From: Rhodococcoides fascians A44A
GTDB lineage: Bacteria; Actinomycetota; Actinomycetes; Mycobacteriales; Mycobacteriaceae
Direction: 5' to 3'
Length of the DNA: 34,942 nt
NCBI RefSeq assembly: GCF_000760735.1
Contig: NZ_JMEX01000004.1
Span: 213,995 to 248,936, forward strand
Below the pieces are notes generated by a model that was given only the letters and a program-made list of their open reading frames with translations, searched no databases and was not told where the DNA came from. The translations under genes and the position numbers were made by a program. Below, in pieces: positions 26,728-34,351 of this stretch (positions within the stretch are counted from its first letter, which is position 1; every line of letters starts with the position of its first letter).

Positions 26728-27782
26728 TGTTCACCTTTCGATCGTGCGTGCTGTGGCGGTGAATTCTTCGGCAAAGATTTCGTCAGGGCATCGACGAGGA
26801 CATCCACCTGCGCGGACGGGCGAACGGCCACCCGCAGGTGACCCGGCGCCAGTCCCGGGAAGGTGTCGCACCGGCGAACCGCGACACCGTGGTCACGCAA
26901 CCGCCGACGCACCCCCTCCGCGTCCGGAACGGACAGAAGCAGGAACGGTCCGCGCGCGGGCCCGTGCACATCGATCCCGAGCGCGGTCAGACGTCGCGTC
27001 ATGTCCTTGCGTTCGGCTGCGATGACCGATGCCCTGGCTTCGGCCGACGCAACGGCGTCCGGTTCGCTGCACGCTTCGATGGCCTCGATCTGCAGACTTC
27101 CGAGCGGCCAGTGCGCCCGCCCGACGGTGAGTTCGGCGAGGACGTCCGGATGCCCCAGCGCGTATCCGCACCGCAGTCCGGCGAGCGCCCATGTCTTGGT
27201 GAGACTGCGCAGCACCAGCACATCGTCGAGGGAGTCGGAGGCAACGGACTCGGCTTCACCGGGCACTGCGTCGGCGAAGGCTTCGTCGACGACGACGATG
27301 CGTCCGGGGCGACGCAGACCCAGAATCGAGTGTCGCTCGTGCAGCACCGAGGTCGGGTTGGTCGGGTTACCGACGACCACCATGTCTGCGTCCTCGGGAA
27401 CCGCGCTGGGATCCAGCTGGAACGGCGGAGCCGACACGACGTGTCGGACGGGTATGCCTGCTTGGCGCAACGCGAGTTCGGGCTCGGTGAACGACGGATG
27501 GATCAGTGCAGCCAGCCGTGGTTTCAGCTGTGGCAGCATCGCGAACCCCTCCGCACCTCCGGCGAGCAGAAGGACTTCTTCCGGGGCTCGGCCGTGTCTG
27601 TGCGCGACGGCTTCCCGCGCGCGCAGGTCGGCGTCGGCGGACGGGTAGGAGCCGAGCGAATCCAGCGATCGGCTCAGCCGTTCGCTGAGCCAGCGAGGTG
27701 GGCCTGTTCCTTGGACGTTGACTGCGAAATCGATCAGTCCAGCTCCCACTTCGGCGTCACCGTGGTGACGGAGAAGCGACAT
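26724..27782 (-). CDS. cobC: PLP-dependent aminotransferase, CobC-type threonine-phosphate decarboxylase
   Basis: 352 residues, fold-type I PLP enzyme. The Schiff-base lysine is Lys196 in RSLTKTWALAGLRCGYALG. VVGNPTNPTSV and VVVDEAFAD are the usual cofactor and substrate blocks. The start MSLLRHHGDAEVGAGLIDFAVNV fits the family. By synteny (Rv2231c) and motif it is the L-threonine-phosphate decarboxylase that provides aminopropanol phosphate for cobalamin. A histidinol-phosphate aminotransferase role cannot be excluded from motifs alone. An alternative TTG start lies 9 nt upstream. It is the first gene of the minus-strand operon ending with rnhC. Confidence 0.88.
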   Translation of the reverse strand: MSLLRHHGDAEVGAGLIDFAVNVQGTGPPRWLSERLSRSLDSLGSYPSADADLRAREAVAHRHGRAPEEVLLLAGGAEGFAMLPQLKPRLAALIHPSFTEPELALRQAGIPVRHVVSAPPFQLDPSAVPEDADMVVVGNPTNPTSVLHERHSILGLRRPGRIVVVDEAFADAVPGEAESVASDSLDDVLVLRSLTKTWALAGLRCGYALGHPDVLAELTVGRAHWPLGSLQIEAIEACSEPDAVASAEARASVIAAERKDMTRRLTALGIDVHGPARGPFLLLSVPDAEGVRRRLRDHGVAVRRCDTFPGLAPGHLRVAVRPSAQVDVLVDALTKSLPKNSPPQHARSKGEQ

Positions 27783-27873
27783 CGCGTCCAATTCTTCCCT
27801 GTCCTTTCGTTACCGACGAGCGTATCCCGCCCCGGCCGCGAGTGGAGCATGCGAAGGCCCGGCCACCAACCGA

Positions 27874-27879
27874 TATGGT
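27874..27879 (+). promoter_or_regulatory. Candidate leaderless -10 element of ptkA
   Basis: TATGGT lies 6 nt before ATG 27886. Confidence 0.5.
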
Positions 27880-27885
27880 TTTGTC

Positions 27886-28581
27886 ATGACAAATCTCGAC
27901 GCCGCGCGCAGTCCGCGAGCCACGGTGGTGCTGTTCGACCTCGACGGCACGCTCACCGATTCCGCACCGGGCATCCTCGCGGGCTTCCGGCACGCACTCG
28001 CCGCGGTCGACGGACCCGAGCCGACGGAGGAGCAACTCGCCCTGGTCATCGGGCCACCGTTGATCGACACTTTCGGCGCGATGGGGCTTCCCGACGACGT
28101 CGCCCAGAGGGCGCTTGCCGCGTACTTCGAACGATACGACGCCAAGGGCTGGGCGGAGAACACGGTGTTCGAGGGTATCGAGCCGGTGTTGGCAGAGTTG
28201 AAGAGTCGAGGGGTTCGACTCGGAGTGGCCACGTCCAAGTCCGAGCGGTTCGCGCACCGGATTCTGGATCACTTCGGACTGGCCGAGTACTTCGAGTTCA
28301 TCGGAGGGGCGAGCAACGACGGCACCCGTCGCGCCAAGCCCGACGTGATCGCGCATTCGCTGCGCAACCTGGGCATCACGGCGACCGAGGCGTCGGCCGG
28401 CGGGACCCAGGGCGTCCTCATGGTCGGGGATCGTGATCACGACGTGCACGGCGCCGCTCGATTCGGCATTCCGGCGATCTACGTGGACTGGGGTTACGGA
28501 ATCGCGGGTGAGAACGACGACGCCGCGTTCACCGTGACGACCATGGACGAACTGGCGAAGGTGCTCGGTGACAACACGTAA
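27886..28581 (+). CDS. ptkA: HAD family protein, PtkA-like tyrosine kinase or phosphatase
   Basis: 231 residues. HAD motif I is Asp18-X-Asp20 (FDLDGTLTD), motif II is ATSKS, and motifs III/IV are RRAKPD and MVGDRDHDV. Generic HAD proteins of this type are phosphoglycolate-type phosphatases. The M. tuberculosis gene in the same place (Rv2232, PtkA) was shown to be a tyrosine kinase acting on PtpA. This copy lacks the long N-terminal extension of that 291-residue protein. The ptpA start overlaps its end by 14 nt. Kinase activity here is inferred from the pairing, not read from motifs. Confidence 0.88.
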   Translation: MTNLDAARSPRATVVLFDLDGTLTDSAPGILAGFRHALAAVDGPEPTEEQLALVIGPPLIDTFGAMGLPDDVAQRALAAYFERYDAKGWAENTVFEGIEPVLAELKSRGVRLGVATSKSERFAHRILDHFGLAEYFEFIGGASNDGTRRAKPDVIAHSLRNLGITATEASAGGTQGVLMVGDRDHDVHGAARFGIPAIYVDWGYGIAGENDDAAFTVTTMDELAKVLGDNT

Positions 28582-29056
28582 GCCCACCCTCCACGTGACG
28601 TTCGTCTGCACCGGCAACATCTGCCGGTCACCGATGGCGGAGAAGATCTTCGAGCAGCACCTGAGGGAGGCGGGGCTGGATTCGGTACGGGTGTCGAGTG
28701 CAGGCATCGACGGGTGGCACGAGGGCGAGGGCGCCGACCCGCGCACCGTTGCCGAGCTCGACGCGCACGGTTACGACAGCGACCACGAAGCCGCACAGGT
28801 CAACGACGATCACCTCGGCGCCGATCTGCTGGTCGCCCTCGACACCGGTCACGTTCGCGAACTACTGCGTCTCGGTGCGCCCGCCGACCGGATCGCACTG
28901 CTCAGATCCTTCGACGACGATGCGGACGACGAGTCCGTCGCAGACCCGTACTACTCGTCCGACGACGCGTTCACCACCGTCCGCGAACAGATCGAATCGG
29001 CCATGCCCGGGTTGGTGAGTTGGACCGAGAACGCCGTCTCCGACGAGGCGTCGTAG
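28568..29056 (+). CDS. ptpA: Low-molecular-weight protein tyrosine phosphatase PtpA
   Basis: 162 residues. The phosphate-binding loop VCTGNICRS has the nucleophile Cys14 and Arg20, and the general acid is Asp126 in VADPYYSSDDAF. The neighbouring Tyr128-Tyr129 are the residues phosphorylated by PtkA in M. tuberculosis. The GTG start at 28568 overlaps the end of ptkA by 14 nt, so the two are translated together. In M. tuberculosis the phosphatase is secreted; no signal peptide is seen here either. Confidence 0.95.
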   Translation: MTTRKPTLHVTFVCTGNICRSPMAEKIFEQHLREAGLDSVRVSSAGIDGWHEGEGADPRTVAELDAHGYDSDHEAAQVNDDHLGADLLVALDTGHVRELLRLGAPADRIALLRSFDDDADDESVADPYYSSDDAFTTVREQIESAMPGLVSWTENAVSDEAS

Positions 29057-29076
29057 ATCGATGTCGGGCGAGCCGC

Positions 29077-29082
29077 TACCGT
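29077..29082 (+). promoter_or_regulatory. Candidate leaderless -10 element of the SURF1 gene
   Basis: TACCGT lies 7 nt before GTG 29090. Confidence 0.5.
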
Positions 29083-29089
29083 AGTTGTC

Positions 29090-30079
29090 GTGCGAAGGCT
29101 CCGATTTCTGCTGCGTCCGGGTTGGTTGGCGGTTGCTGCTGTCGTCGCCCTGTTCGCTTACCTGTGCTTCACGGTGCTGGCGCCGTGGCAGCTCGGCAAG
29201 AACACGTCGACGTCGCACCGAAACGATCTGATCAACCAGTCCGTGGACGCCGAGCCCGTAGCGCTCGAGGAGCTGCTGACACCCACGGGCTTCGCCGACG
29301 ACGACGAATGGCGTCGAGTCGTCGCCACCGGCGCCTACGAATCGGACAAGGAAGTGCTGGTCCGACTGCGCAGCATTCGCGAACAACCTGCGTACGAGGT
29401 GATCACCCCGTTCCGCCTGGACAGCGGGGAGACGATCCTCGTCAACCGGGGGTACGTGCTGCCGGTCCAGGGAACTCAGCCACCGACGATCGAGCCGGCT
29501 CCGACCGGTGAGGTGACGCTCGACGCACGCATCAGACGAGCCGAGGGAACCTCCCGTGAGCCCATCGAGGAAGCCGGGCACATCCAGGTCTACAACATCA
29601 ACCCGGACCAGATCGGGACCGCCCTTTCCGTCACTCCCGTGCAGGGATACCTGCAGCTCGACGACGCCCAACCGGGCGGCTTGGGCGTGATCGAACTGCC
29701 GCAGACCGATTCCGGCCCCTACCTGTCCTACGGCCTCCAATGGCTGGCGTTCGGAATCATGGCACCGCTGGGCCTCGCCTATTTCGTCCGAGCCGAGTGG
29801 CGTGAACGCCGCAAGGCGACGAACCGTGATCTCGCGGACCCGACGGACGACGATCGGCTGGTTCCCGAACCGGACAGTCCTCTGCCTGATTCCACCGTGC
29901 GTGACTACCCAGCGCCCGACTCCCCTGCGCCTGACTCCTCAGCACCGACGGTGGCGGATCCGGAGCCCGAGTTCACCCTCCCGACGCGCCGGGAACGGAA
30001 GTCGCGAGCGAAGTCCGCGTCATCGACGAGGACCGCGCAGGATGCCCGCCTTGCCGATCGCTACGGCAAGGGCCGCTGA
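29090..30079 (+). CDS. SURF1 family cytochrome oxidase assembly protein
   Basis: 329 residues. Two membrane helices (about 10-31 and 213-233) flank an external domain, the standard SURF1 topology. Landmarks are APWQLGKN after helix 1, YEVITPFRLDSGETILVNRGYV in the middle and SYGLQWLAFGIMAPLG in helix 2. SURF1 helps insert heme into aa3-type cytochrome c oxidase. The C-terminal tail of about 95 residues is cytoplasmic, Pro/Asp/Ser rich with repeated PDS units, then basic. It is longer than the core family, and its last 60 nt overlap the convergent cobD. The gene is 33 bp after ptpA (matching Rv2235). Confidence 0.93.
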   Translation: MRRLRFLLRPGWLAVAAVVALFAYLCFTVLAPWQLGKNTSTSHRNDLINQSVDAEPVALEELLTPTGFADDDEWRRVVATGAYESDKEVLVRLRSIREQPAYEVITPFRLDSGETILVNRGYVLPVQGTQPPTIEPAPTGEVTLDARIRRAEGTSREPIEEAGHIQVYNINPDQIGTALSVTPVQGYLQLDDAQPGGLGVIELPQTDSGPYLSYGLQWLAFGIMAPLGLAYFVRAEWRERRKATNRDLADPTDDDRLVPEPDSPLPDSTVRDYPAPDSPAPDSSAPTVADPEPEFTLPTRRERKSRAKSASSTRTAQDARLADRYGKGR

Positions 30080-31003
30080 CACAGCCGTCGCACCGATCTG
30101 GACCAGAGTAGACAGGCGCGCCGCGCGGTCCAGGTCCGCCGGTAGCGGATGTCTGCCGTCGCCGAGGGTCGGGCGGATCTCGACGCCGTGCGTGTACTCG
30201 GTTCGCCCGCCCAAACTGATTCCGAGTGCGCCCGCTGCCGTGGCTTCCGCCACGCCCGCGTTCGGGCTCGGGTGACGCGAGGCGTCAAACCGCCAGGCCC
30301 GCACGGCGTCGGCTGTTCGTCCGCCGACGAGCGGGGCGAGAACGGCCGTCACCACCCCGGTCACTCGCGCCGGCGCGAGGTTGATCACGTCGTCGAGGCG
30401 TGCGGCGAACCATCCGAACCGGTGATACCGCGGCGAGCGATAGCCGATCATCGCGTCCAGTGTGTTGACCGCGCGGTACCCGAGGATTCCGGGGACTCCG
30501 GCGACCGCACCCCAGAACACCACTCCCACAGTCGCATCCGAAGTGTTCTCGGCTACGGATTCGACCGAGGCACGTGTGAGACCGTCGGCGTCGAGGACAC
30601 TGGGATCGCGCCCGCACAACGACGGAAGCAGGGCCCGTGCCTGATCGATCCGGTCGTGGCGGAGGTGCTCGGACATCGCGGAACCCGTCCGTGCCAACGA
30701 TGTTCCACCCAGTGCGGTCCACGTCGCCACGGCCGTCAGTGCGACCTCCGCGAGAACGCCACGCCGGGCAGCAGCCGTCGTCGCCACCGACCCGGCGGCG
30801 ACGACGGCACTCACAAGGAGGACTGTGTGGACTGCACCGGCTGCTCGGGCGTCACGGTAGGTGTGCCGTTCGAGCGCCGCTGCCGCACTACCGAACCCGG
30901 CGACCGGGTGATACCGACGAGGATCGGCCAGCGCCAGGTCGAGACCGAGCCCGAGCACCAAGCCGGCACCGCGACTGTCCCATCGCGTCCAGCGGAAGGT
31001 CAT
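30020..31003 (-). CDS. cobD: Adenosylcobinamide-phosphate synthase CobD/CbiB
   Basis: 327 residues, membrane protein with about five helices. It joins aminopropanol (or its phosphate) to the adenosylcobyric acid side chain. Conserved blocks are HPVAGFG, GRDPSVLD, SVAENTSDATVGVVFWGA, AVNTLDAMIGYRSPRY, RLDDVINLAPARVTG and HPSPNAGVAEA. TACCGT lies 7 nt before the ATG. Its product uses the aminopropanol precursor made by CobC, encoded 2.2 kb away on the same strand but in another unit. The 3' 60 nt overlap the SURF1 gene. No cobalamin riboswitch was seen upstream. Confidence 0.96.
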   Translation of the reverse strand: MTFRWTRWDSRGAGLVLGLGLDLALADPRRYHPVAGFGSAAAALERHTYRDARAAGAVHTVLLVSAVVAAGSVATTAAARRGVLAEVALTAVATWTALGGTSLARTGSAMSEHLRHDRIDQARALLPSLCGRDPSVLDADGLTRASVESVAENTSDATVGVVFWGAVAGVPGILGYRAVNTLDAMIGYRSPRYHRFGWFAARLDDVINLAPARVTGVVTAVLAPLVGGRTADAVRAWRFDASRHPSPNAGVAEATAAGALGISLGGRTEYTHGVEIRPTLGDGRHPLPADLDRAARLSTLVQIGATAVSAALAVAIGKAGILRGPRR

Positions 31004-31010
31004 GGAAGCG

Positions 31011-31016
31011 ACGGTA
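31011..31016 (-). promoter_or_regulatory. Candidate leaderless -10 element of cobD
   Basis: TACCGT on the minus strand lies 7 nt before ATG 31003. It is the same hexamer and spacing as at the SURF1 gene. Confidence 0.5.
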
Positions 31017-31058
31017 GCGAAGCTCTCGACCCATCCGCGCGCCCGGGTGCGGGAATTG

Positions 31059-31184
31059 TCAGGCCCAGCGCGACCTGTACACGCTTGCCATCTGGCGATT
31101 GTTGAACTCGAGATCGCGACCCGAGTGAAGCATCGCAGCTGCGATGCCGACGAAACCGACCGTTGCCATCAAGATCATTGCCAT
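31059..31184 (-). CDS. 41-residue small membrane protein, unknown function
   Basis: A short frame: ATG at 31184, TGA at 31059-31061. It begins MAMILMATVGFVGIAAAML, a single membrane helix (residues 1-19), then a charged tail HSGRDLEFNNRQ ending VYRSRWA. GGGGGA lies 4 nt before the ATG, a good ribosome binding site and stronger than at most neighbours. It sits 55 bp upstream of cobD on the same strand, in an otherwise empty 329-bp stretch between cobD and the gene at 31333. No family is recognised. One-helix proteins of this size often attach to membrane complexes, but that is only a guess. Confidence 0.62.
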   Translation of the reverse strand: MAMILMATVGFVGIAAAMLHSGRDLEFNNRQMASVYRSRWA

Positions 31185-31319
31185 GGTGTCCCCCAAGGAT
31201 CGCCGAGAGAGCCCGCTGTCGGGCCCTGATGATCTTGATTGTTACCGACGGGTAGAGAGAAGAAAATGCAGATGAGGGGGCCGTCACATGTGTCAACGGT
31301 CACCGAACAGAACCGAGGC

Positions 31320-31325
31320 TAGGAT
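31320..31325 (+). promoter_or_regulatory. Candidate leaderless -10 element of the gene at 31333
   Basis: TAGGAT lies 7 nt before ATG 31333, which supports this start over one 45 nt upstream. Confidence 0.5.
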
Positions 31326-31332
31326 CGACCAC

Positions 31333-31896
31333 ATGACCGTAGAAGGCGGATTCCCGAGCGAGTCCACACCAGCAGCGACCACCACGGGGCGACCGAGTTG
31401 GGTCAACAAGGCAATCGTCGTCGCGGTCGCGGTGGTCGCGCTCGTGATCGCCTACCTCGTCCTGTCCGCATTCCTCCCGAGATGGTGGAGCATCAGGGTT
31501 GCCAACCTGTCGGATCAGGCGTTCAGCAAAGGCATCTTCTGGGGCCTCGTCTTCGGGATCCTGTCCACTCTCGTGCCGCTGCTGTTCTTCACCGCGGCGT
31601 GGCGCGTCAGGAAGAAGCGCGGCGGCAAGGTCACCGCGATCGTCTCGATAGTTCTGGCCGTCGCCGCTGCTGTGCCGAACCTGCTGACACTGTCCATCGT
31701 GCTCGGAAGCAGCAATGCTGCACATGCAGGAGAGCGCACCCTCGACACCGAGGCTCCCGGCTTCCGTGGAGCCACCGCACTCGGCGCGATCATCGCAGTC
31801 GTCCTGTTCGCTGCCTTGGTGTTCTTGATCGTTCGCGGACGCAGGCGTCGCGCGCAGAAGCGAAGTGCTGCCCAGGCTGCATCGCCCCAGGTCTGA
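31333..31896 (+). CDS. Four-helix membrane protein of unknown function
   Basis: 187 residues. A soluble N-terminus of 25 residues is followed by helices at about 26-47, 68-90, 100-124 and 147-168, and the tail is strongly basic (RGRRRRAQKR). A basic loop RVRKKRGGK after helix 2 places that side in the cytoplasm. No family motif is recognised. It stands alone on this strand and ends 4 bp from a convergent small gene. There is no strong terminator between them. Confidence 0.8.
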   Translation: MTVEGGFPSESTPAATTTGRPSWVNKAIVVAVAVVALVIAYLVLSAFLPRWWSIRVANLSDQAFSKGIFWGLVFGILSTLVPLLFFTAAWRVRKKRGGKVTAIVSIVLAVAAAVPNLLTLSIVLGSSNAAHAGERTLDTEAPGFRGATALGAIIAVVLFAALVFLIVRGRRRRAQKRSAAQAASPQV

Positions 31897-31900
31897 TCTG

Positions 31901-32149
31901 TCAGGGCACCACGGGCGCTTTTCCACCGTCGTAGGGCTCGACGGTGACCTGCTCTTCGGGAGTGAGGGACACAACGGCCGGGCCGGCCTCCTCGGTCACC
32001 GTGAGCACCACCGACAAGCCCTCCTGCGCTACGGACTCGATCCGTCCGCGCTGCTCTCCGGTTTCGTCCACGAGTGCGTAATCTCCGACCAGAACCAGCA
32101 ATTCCTCGGCGGACAGTGTGCGGCGGCCACCGAAATCTTCCACAGTCAT
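31901..32149 (-). CDS. Small acidic conserved protein (82 aa), unknown function
   Basis: 82 residues, soluble and acidic (many Glu, few Lys). It reads as a short helix (TLSAEELLVLVG) and then a run of beta-type strands (DYALVDETGEQRGRIESV, LSVVLTVTEEAG, AVVSLTPEEQVTVEPYD), like a small barrel. No family is recognised. TACGGT lies 6 nt before the ATG. The gene at 32192 is 42 bp upstream on the same strand. Confidence 0.72.
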   Translation of the reverse strand: MTVEDFGGRRTLSAEELLVLVGDYALVDETGEQRGRIESVAQEGLSVVLTVTEEAGPAVVSLTPEEQVTVEPYDGGKAPVVP

Positions 32150-32155
32150 GCCTAC

Positions 32156-32161
32156 ACCGTA
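32156..32161 (-). promoter_or_regulatory. Candidate leaderless -10 element of the 82-aa gene
   Basis: TACGGT on the minus strand lies 6 nt before ATG 32149. Confidence 0.45.
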
Positions 32162-32191
32162 GGCGAAACGGCGCGGTGCGCGCCGCTGAAG

Positions 32192-32614
32192 TCACTCGTG
32201 CCCGGGTGGAGGATCGGTGACCAGCACGTCGTCGATCGGCAGATGCAACGCCAGTTCCACCCTCCGCTCGTCCCAGCTGGGATACGCGGGGCGAATCCAG
32301 ACGCGGGTGTCGTCGAGCTGAACCAGCAGGAACCGTCGCCACGTCCAGGTCTCGGCCGGATCGAGGAGGTCGGTGTGAGCGAGCACCGGCACGGGCGCGC
32401 GGCCCCACACCGGATTCGACAACGACGAAAGGCCTTGCTCCAGCAATACATCCGCGGCGTCGTCGACCGGGAGGCTCTGTGCGAGAAGGTGGCCGACGGG
32501 ATTGACTGCGTCGACACAGCTCTCGTCGTAGTTCTCCGAGACTGTCCAGCCCACGATCTCACCGTCGGCCGGACGCCTCACCGGAAGTCGGCTGCGCCAC
32601 CGCGTGATATCCAC
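32192..32614 (-). CDS. Hypothetical soluble protein (140 aa)
   Basis: 140 residues with no recognised domain. It contains tryptophans in ETWTWRRFLLVQ and VWIRPAYPSWDERR, and ends DDVLVTDPPPGHE. An open extension of 19 codons upstream begins with ATG 32671 inside the GAP-like gene. GTG 32614 was chosen because TAAGGT lies 7 nt upstream and the extension overlaps the neighbour by 32 nt. The start is therefore uncertain. It follows the GAP-like gene on the same strand. Confidence 0.7.
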   Translation of the reverse strand: MDITRWRSRLPVRRPADGEIVGWTVSENYDESCVDAVNPVGHLLAQSLPVDDAADVLLEQGLSSLSNPVWGRAPVPVLAHTDLLDPAETWTWRRFLLVQLDDTRVWIRPAYPSWDERRVELALHLPIDDVLVTDPPPGHE

Positions 32615-32621
32615 TGCAACC

Positions 32622-32627
32622 ACCTTA
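32622..32627 (-). promoter_or_regulatory. Candidate leaderless -10 element of the gene at 32192
   Basis: TAAGGT on the minus strand lies 7 nt before GTG 32614. Confidence 0.45.
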
Positions 32628-32639
32628 CCGACCGCCTGC

Positions 32640-33317
32640 TCACCACAGATGTGTGTGATGAACCAGCGCATCGATCACGAGGACCGAGCCGATCACCGCG
32701 AACACCACTCGCACGGTCGCGGGGCCATAGGCCGTCAGAGCGCGCACCACGGATCGATAGCGTCGACGAGCAGACGGACTGCGCCCCATCGACAATGCGA
32801 GGACCGCCGCCGGAATACCGAGCGCGAGGAGGCAATAGAGCACGATGACGACGGGCCACGCGGCCGGCAACGGGTCGGACGCGGATATCATCGCGAGGCC
32901 GGCCAGATACGGTACGGCAGTAGGAGCCTGGACGATTCCGATGGCAAATCCCGTCGTCGCCAGAAGCGGCACACTCGCCCGGAAGCGAGCCGTCCACGCC
33001 GGCGGCGGACGCGAGGATCGTGGCATACACGCCAGAACGATCAAGGTGGCACCGATCGCAGCCTCGCCCCAGTACCGAACGGTCGGGGTGAGCTCGAAAT
33101 CGACGATGCGGGAGAGAAAATCTATCCCGAGCACAGCCAGTATTCCGAAGGCAGTCGTGGCGGCGAAGACTCCGCCGAGAAAAGCCGATCCGGTTCGAAG
33201 CGGTGAACGCCTGTGCATCCGGGCGTCGTACGCGATCGCGGCGGTCAGACCGATCAGAAGAACATCCAGGGAATCGAGAAGTGCAAACCCGGTCAGCGCA
33301 GCGAACAACGTGATCAT
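32640..33317 (-). CDS. Six-helix membrane protein, GAP/LysE-like
   Basis: 225 residues with about six membrane helices. The opening ALTGFALLDSLDVLLIGL and the middle block VQAPTAVPYLAGLAMI resemble the GAP (Sap, sulfolipid-addressing) and LysE-type exporter group. In mycobacteria GAP proteins help move surface glycolipids. Here no lipid biosynthesis gene is nearby, so the cargo is open. The assignment is tentative. The stop lies 25 bp before the 140-residue gene, and the start lies 22 bp after the LysR stop on the same strand, so read-through from lysR is possible. Confidence 0.72.
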   Translation of the reverse strand: MITLFAALTGFALLDSLDVLLIGLTAAIAYDARMHRRSPLRTGSAFLGGVFAATTAFGILAVLGIDFLSRIVDFELTPTVRYWGEAAIGATLIVLACMPRSSRPPPAWTARFRASVPLLATTGFAIGIVQAPTAVPYLAGLAMISASDPLPAAWPVVIVLYCLLALGIPAAVLALSMGRSPSARRRYRSVVRALTAYGPATVRVVFAVIGSVLVIDALVHHTHLW

Positions 33318-33339
33318 GTCGGTCTCAGCCTATACACGC

Positions 33340-34233
33340 TCACCCGTCCGATCGGAGATGAGGCGCGTCCGCCACGACCGCACGAAGCAGTTCGTCGACG
33401 GCTTTGACTCTCGCCAGCCCTGCCAGTTCGCGCGGTACTGCGACCCAGTACGTCCGGTCGATCGAGAACTGTTCTCCGGCCACGCGGACGAGGGTGTCGT
33501 CCGGTTCTCCGATGTAGCTGGGCAACGGCGCGATCCCGAGACCGCTGCGCGCGGCGAGCCAGTGACCGGTGATGTTGTTGGTCTGAATCTGCGCTCGTCC
33601 GTCGGTCAGAAACGAATCGAGTATCCGCAGCGGAGCCACGTCGAGGAGGGCGCCGACGTACCAGATGAGCGTGTGCTCTCGCAGATCGTCGCTCGTGGAG
33701 ATTCTCGGATGGGACTGCAGGTACTCCTCGGTCGCGTACAGATACAACGAGTACGTCGCGAGCTTCCGATACACGACGAACCGCGGCGACGGTTGTTCCA
33801 ACGTGATCGCGACGTCGAATTCCCTTGTGTTCAAGGTGTTGTGCTCCGTCGCCGTGACCAGTTCGACGTCGAGGTCGGGATGCTTCCGGCGCAGCGTGGT
33901 GAGGTTGGGCGTCAACACGAACGCACCGAATCCGTCCGGTGCGGCGATACGAACCGACCCGCTGAGCGAGCCGACGCTGGACGTCTGATCCTCGAATGCA
34001 GCGATCAAGGTCGACTCGACGGATTCCGCGTACCCGACCAGTCGTCGGCCGGCTTCGGTGAGACGCCATCCCGCAGGAGTGCGATCGAACAGTCGCTGAC
34101 CGACCGATTTCTCGAGGCTCGTGATCCGTCGACCGACGGTGGTGTGGTCGACCCCCAGCGCCTTCGCGGCCTCGTTGAGGCGGCCGTGACGGGACACTTC
34201 GAGGAAGTAGAGCAGGTGGTCGGCAGTGAACAC
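33340..34233 (-). CDS. LysR family transcriptional regulator, probably of mmsA
   Basis: 297 residues. The N-terminal winged helix-turn-helix (about 4-62) shows HGRLNEAAKALGVDHTTVGRRITSLEKSVGQRLFDR. The rest is the substrate-binding-like effector domain (about 90-290). It is divergent from mmsA with 118 bp between starts, the usual layout for a LysR regulator and its target. The likely signal is an intermediate of valine, inositol or propionate-type catabolism, inferred from the target only. TAGCCT lies 6 nt before the GTG start. Two palindromes lie in the shared intergenic region. Confidence 0.93.
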   Translation of the reverse strand: MFTADHLLYFLEVSRHGRLNEAAKALGVDHTTVGRRITSLEKSVGQRLFDRTPAGWRLTEAGRRLVGYAESVESTLIAAFEDQTSSVGSLSGSVRIAAPDGFGAFVLTPNLTTLRRKHPDLDVELVTATEHNTLNTREFDVAITLEQPSPRFVVYRKLATYSLYLYATEEYLQSHPRISTSDDLREHTLIWYVGALLDVAPLRILDSFLTDGRAQIQTNNITGHWLAARSGLGIAPLPSYIGEPDDTLVRVAGEQFSIDRTYWVAVPRELAGLARVKAVDELLRAVVADAPHLRSDG

Positions 34234-34239
34234 CCGACG

Positions 34240-34245
34240 AGGCTA
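34240..34245 (-). promoter_or_regulatory. Candidate leaderless -10 element of the LysR gene
   Basis: TAGCCT on the minus strand lies 6 nt before GTG 34233. Confidence 0.45.
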
Positions 34246-34252
34246 TCAGCCT

Positions 34253-34317
34253 CGTGCATTTTTGCACGCGTCACTGCGATATTGGCCTTTGACTAGCGCA
34301 AACTTGCGAGACAAGGT
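34253..34317 (+). promoter_or_regulatory. mmsA promoter with two palindromic candidate operators
   Basis: The palindrome CGTGCA-TTTT-TGCACG (34253-34268) has the T-N11-A style of a LysR recognition site. Downstream, TTGACT (34289-34294) and CAAGGT (34312-34317) form a 17-bp spaced promoter. A second palindrome, CGCAA-AC-TTGCG (34297-34308), lies between those two boxes. Confidence 0.6.
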
Positions 34318-34351
34318 GGATATCACAACGCCGAGACGAAGGAACCTTTTC

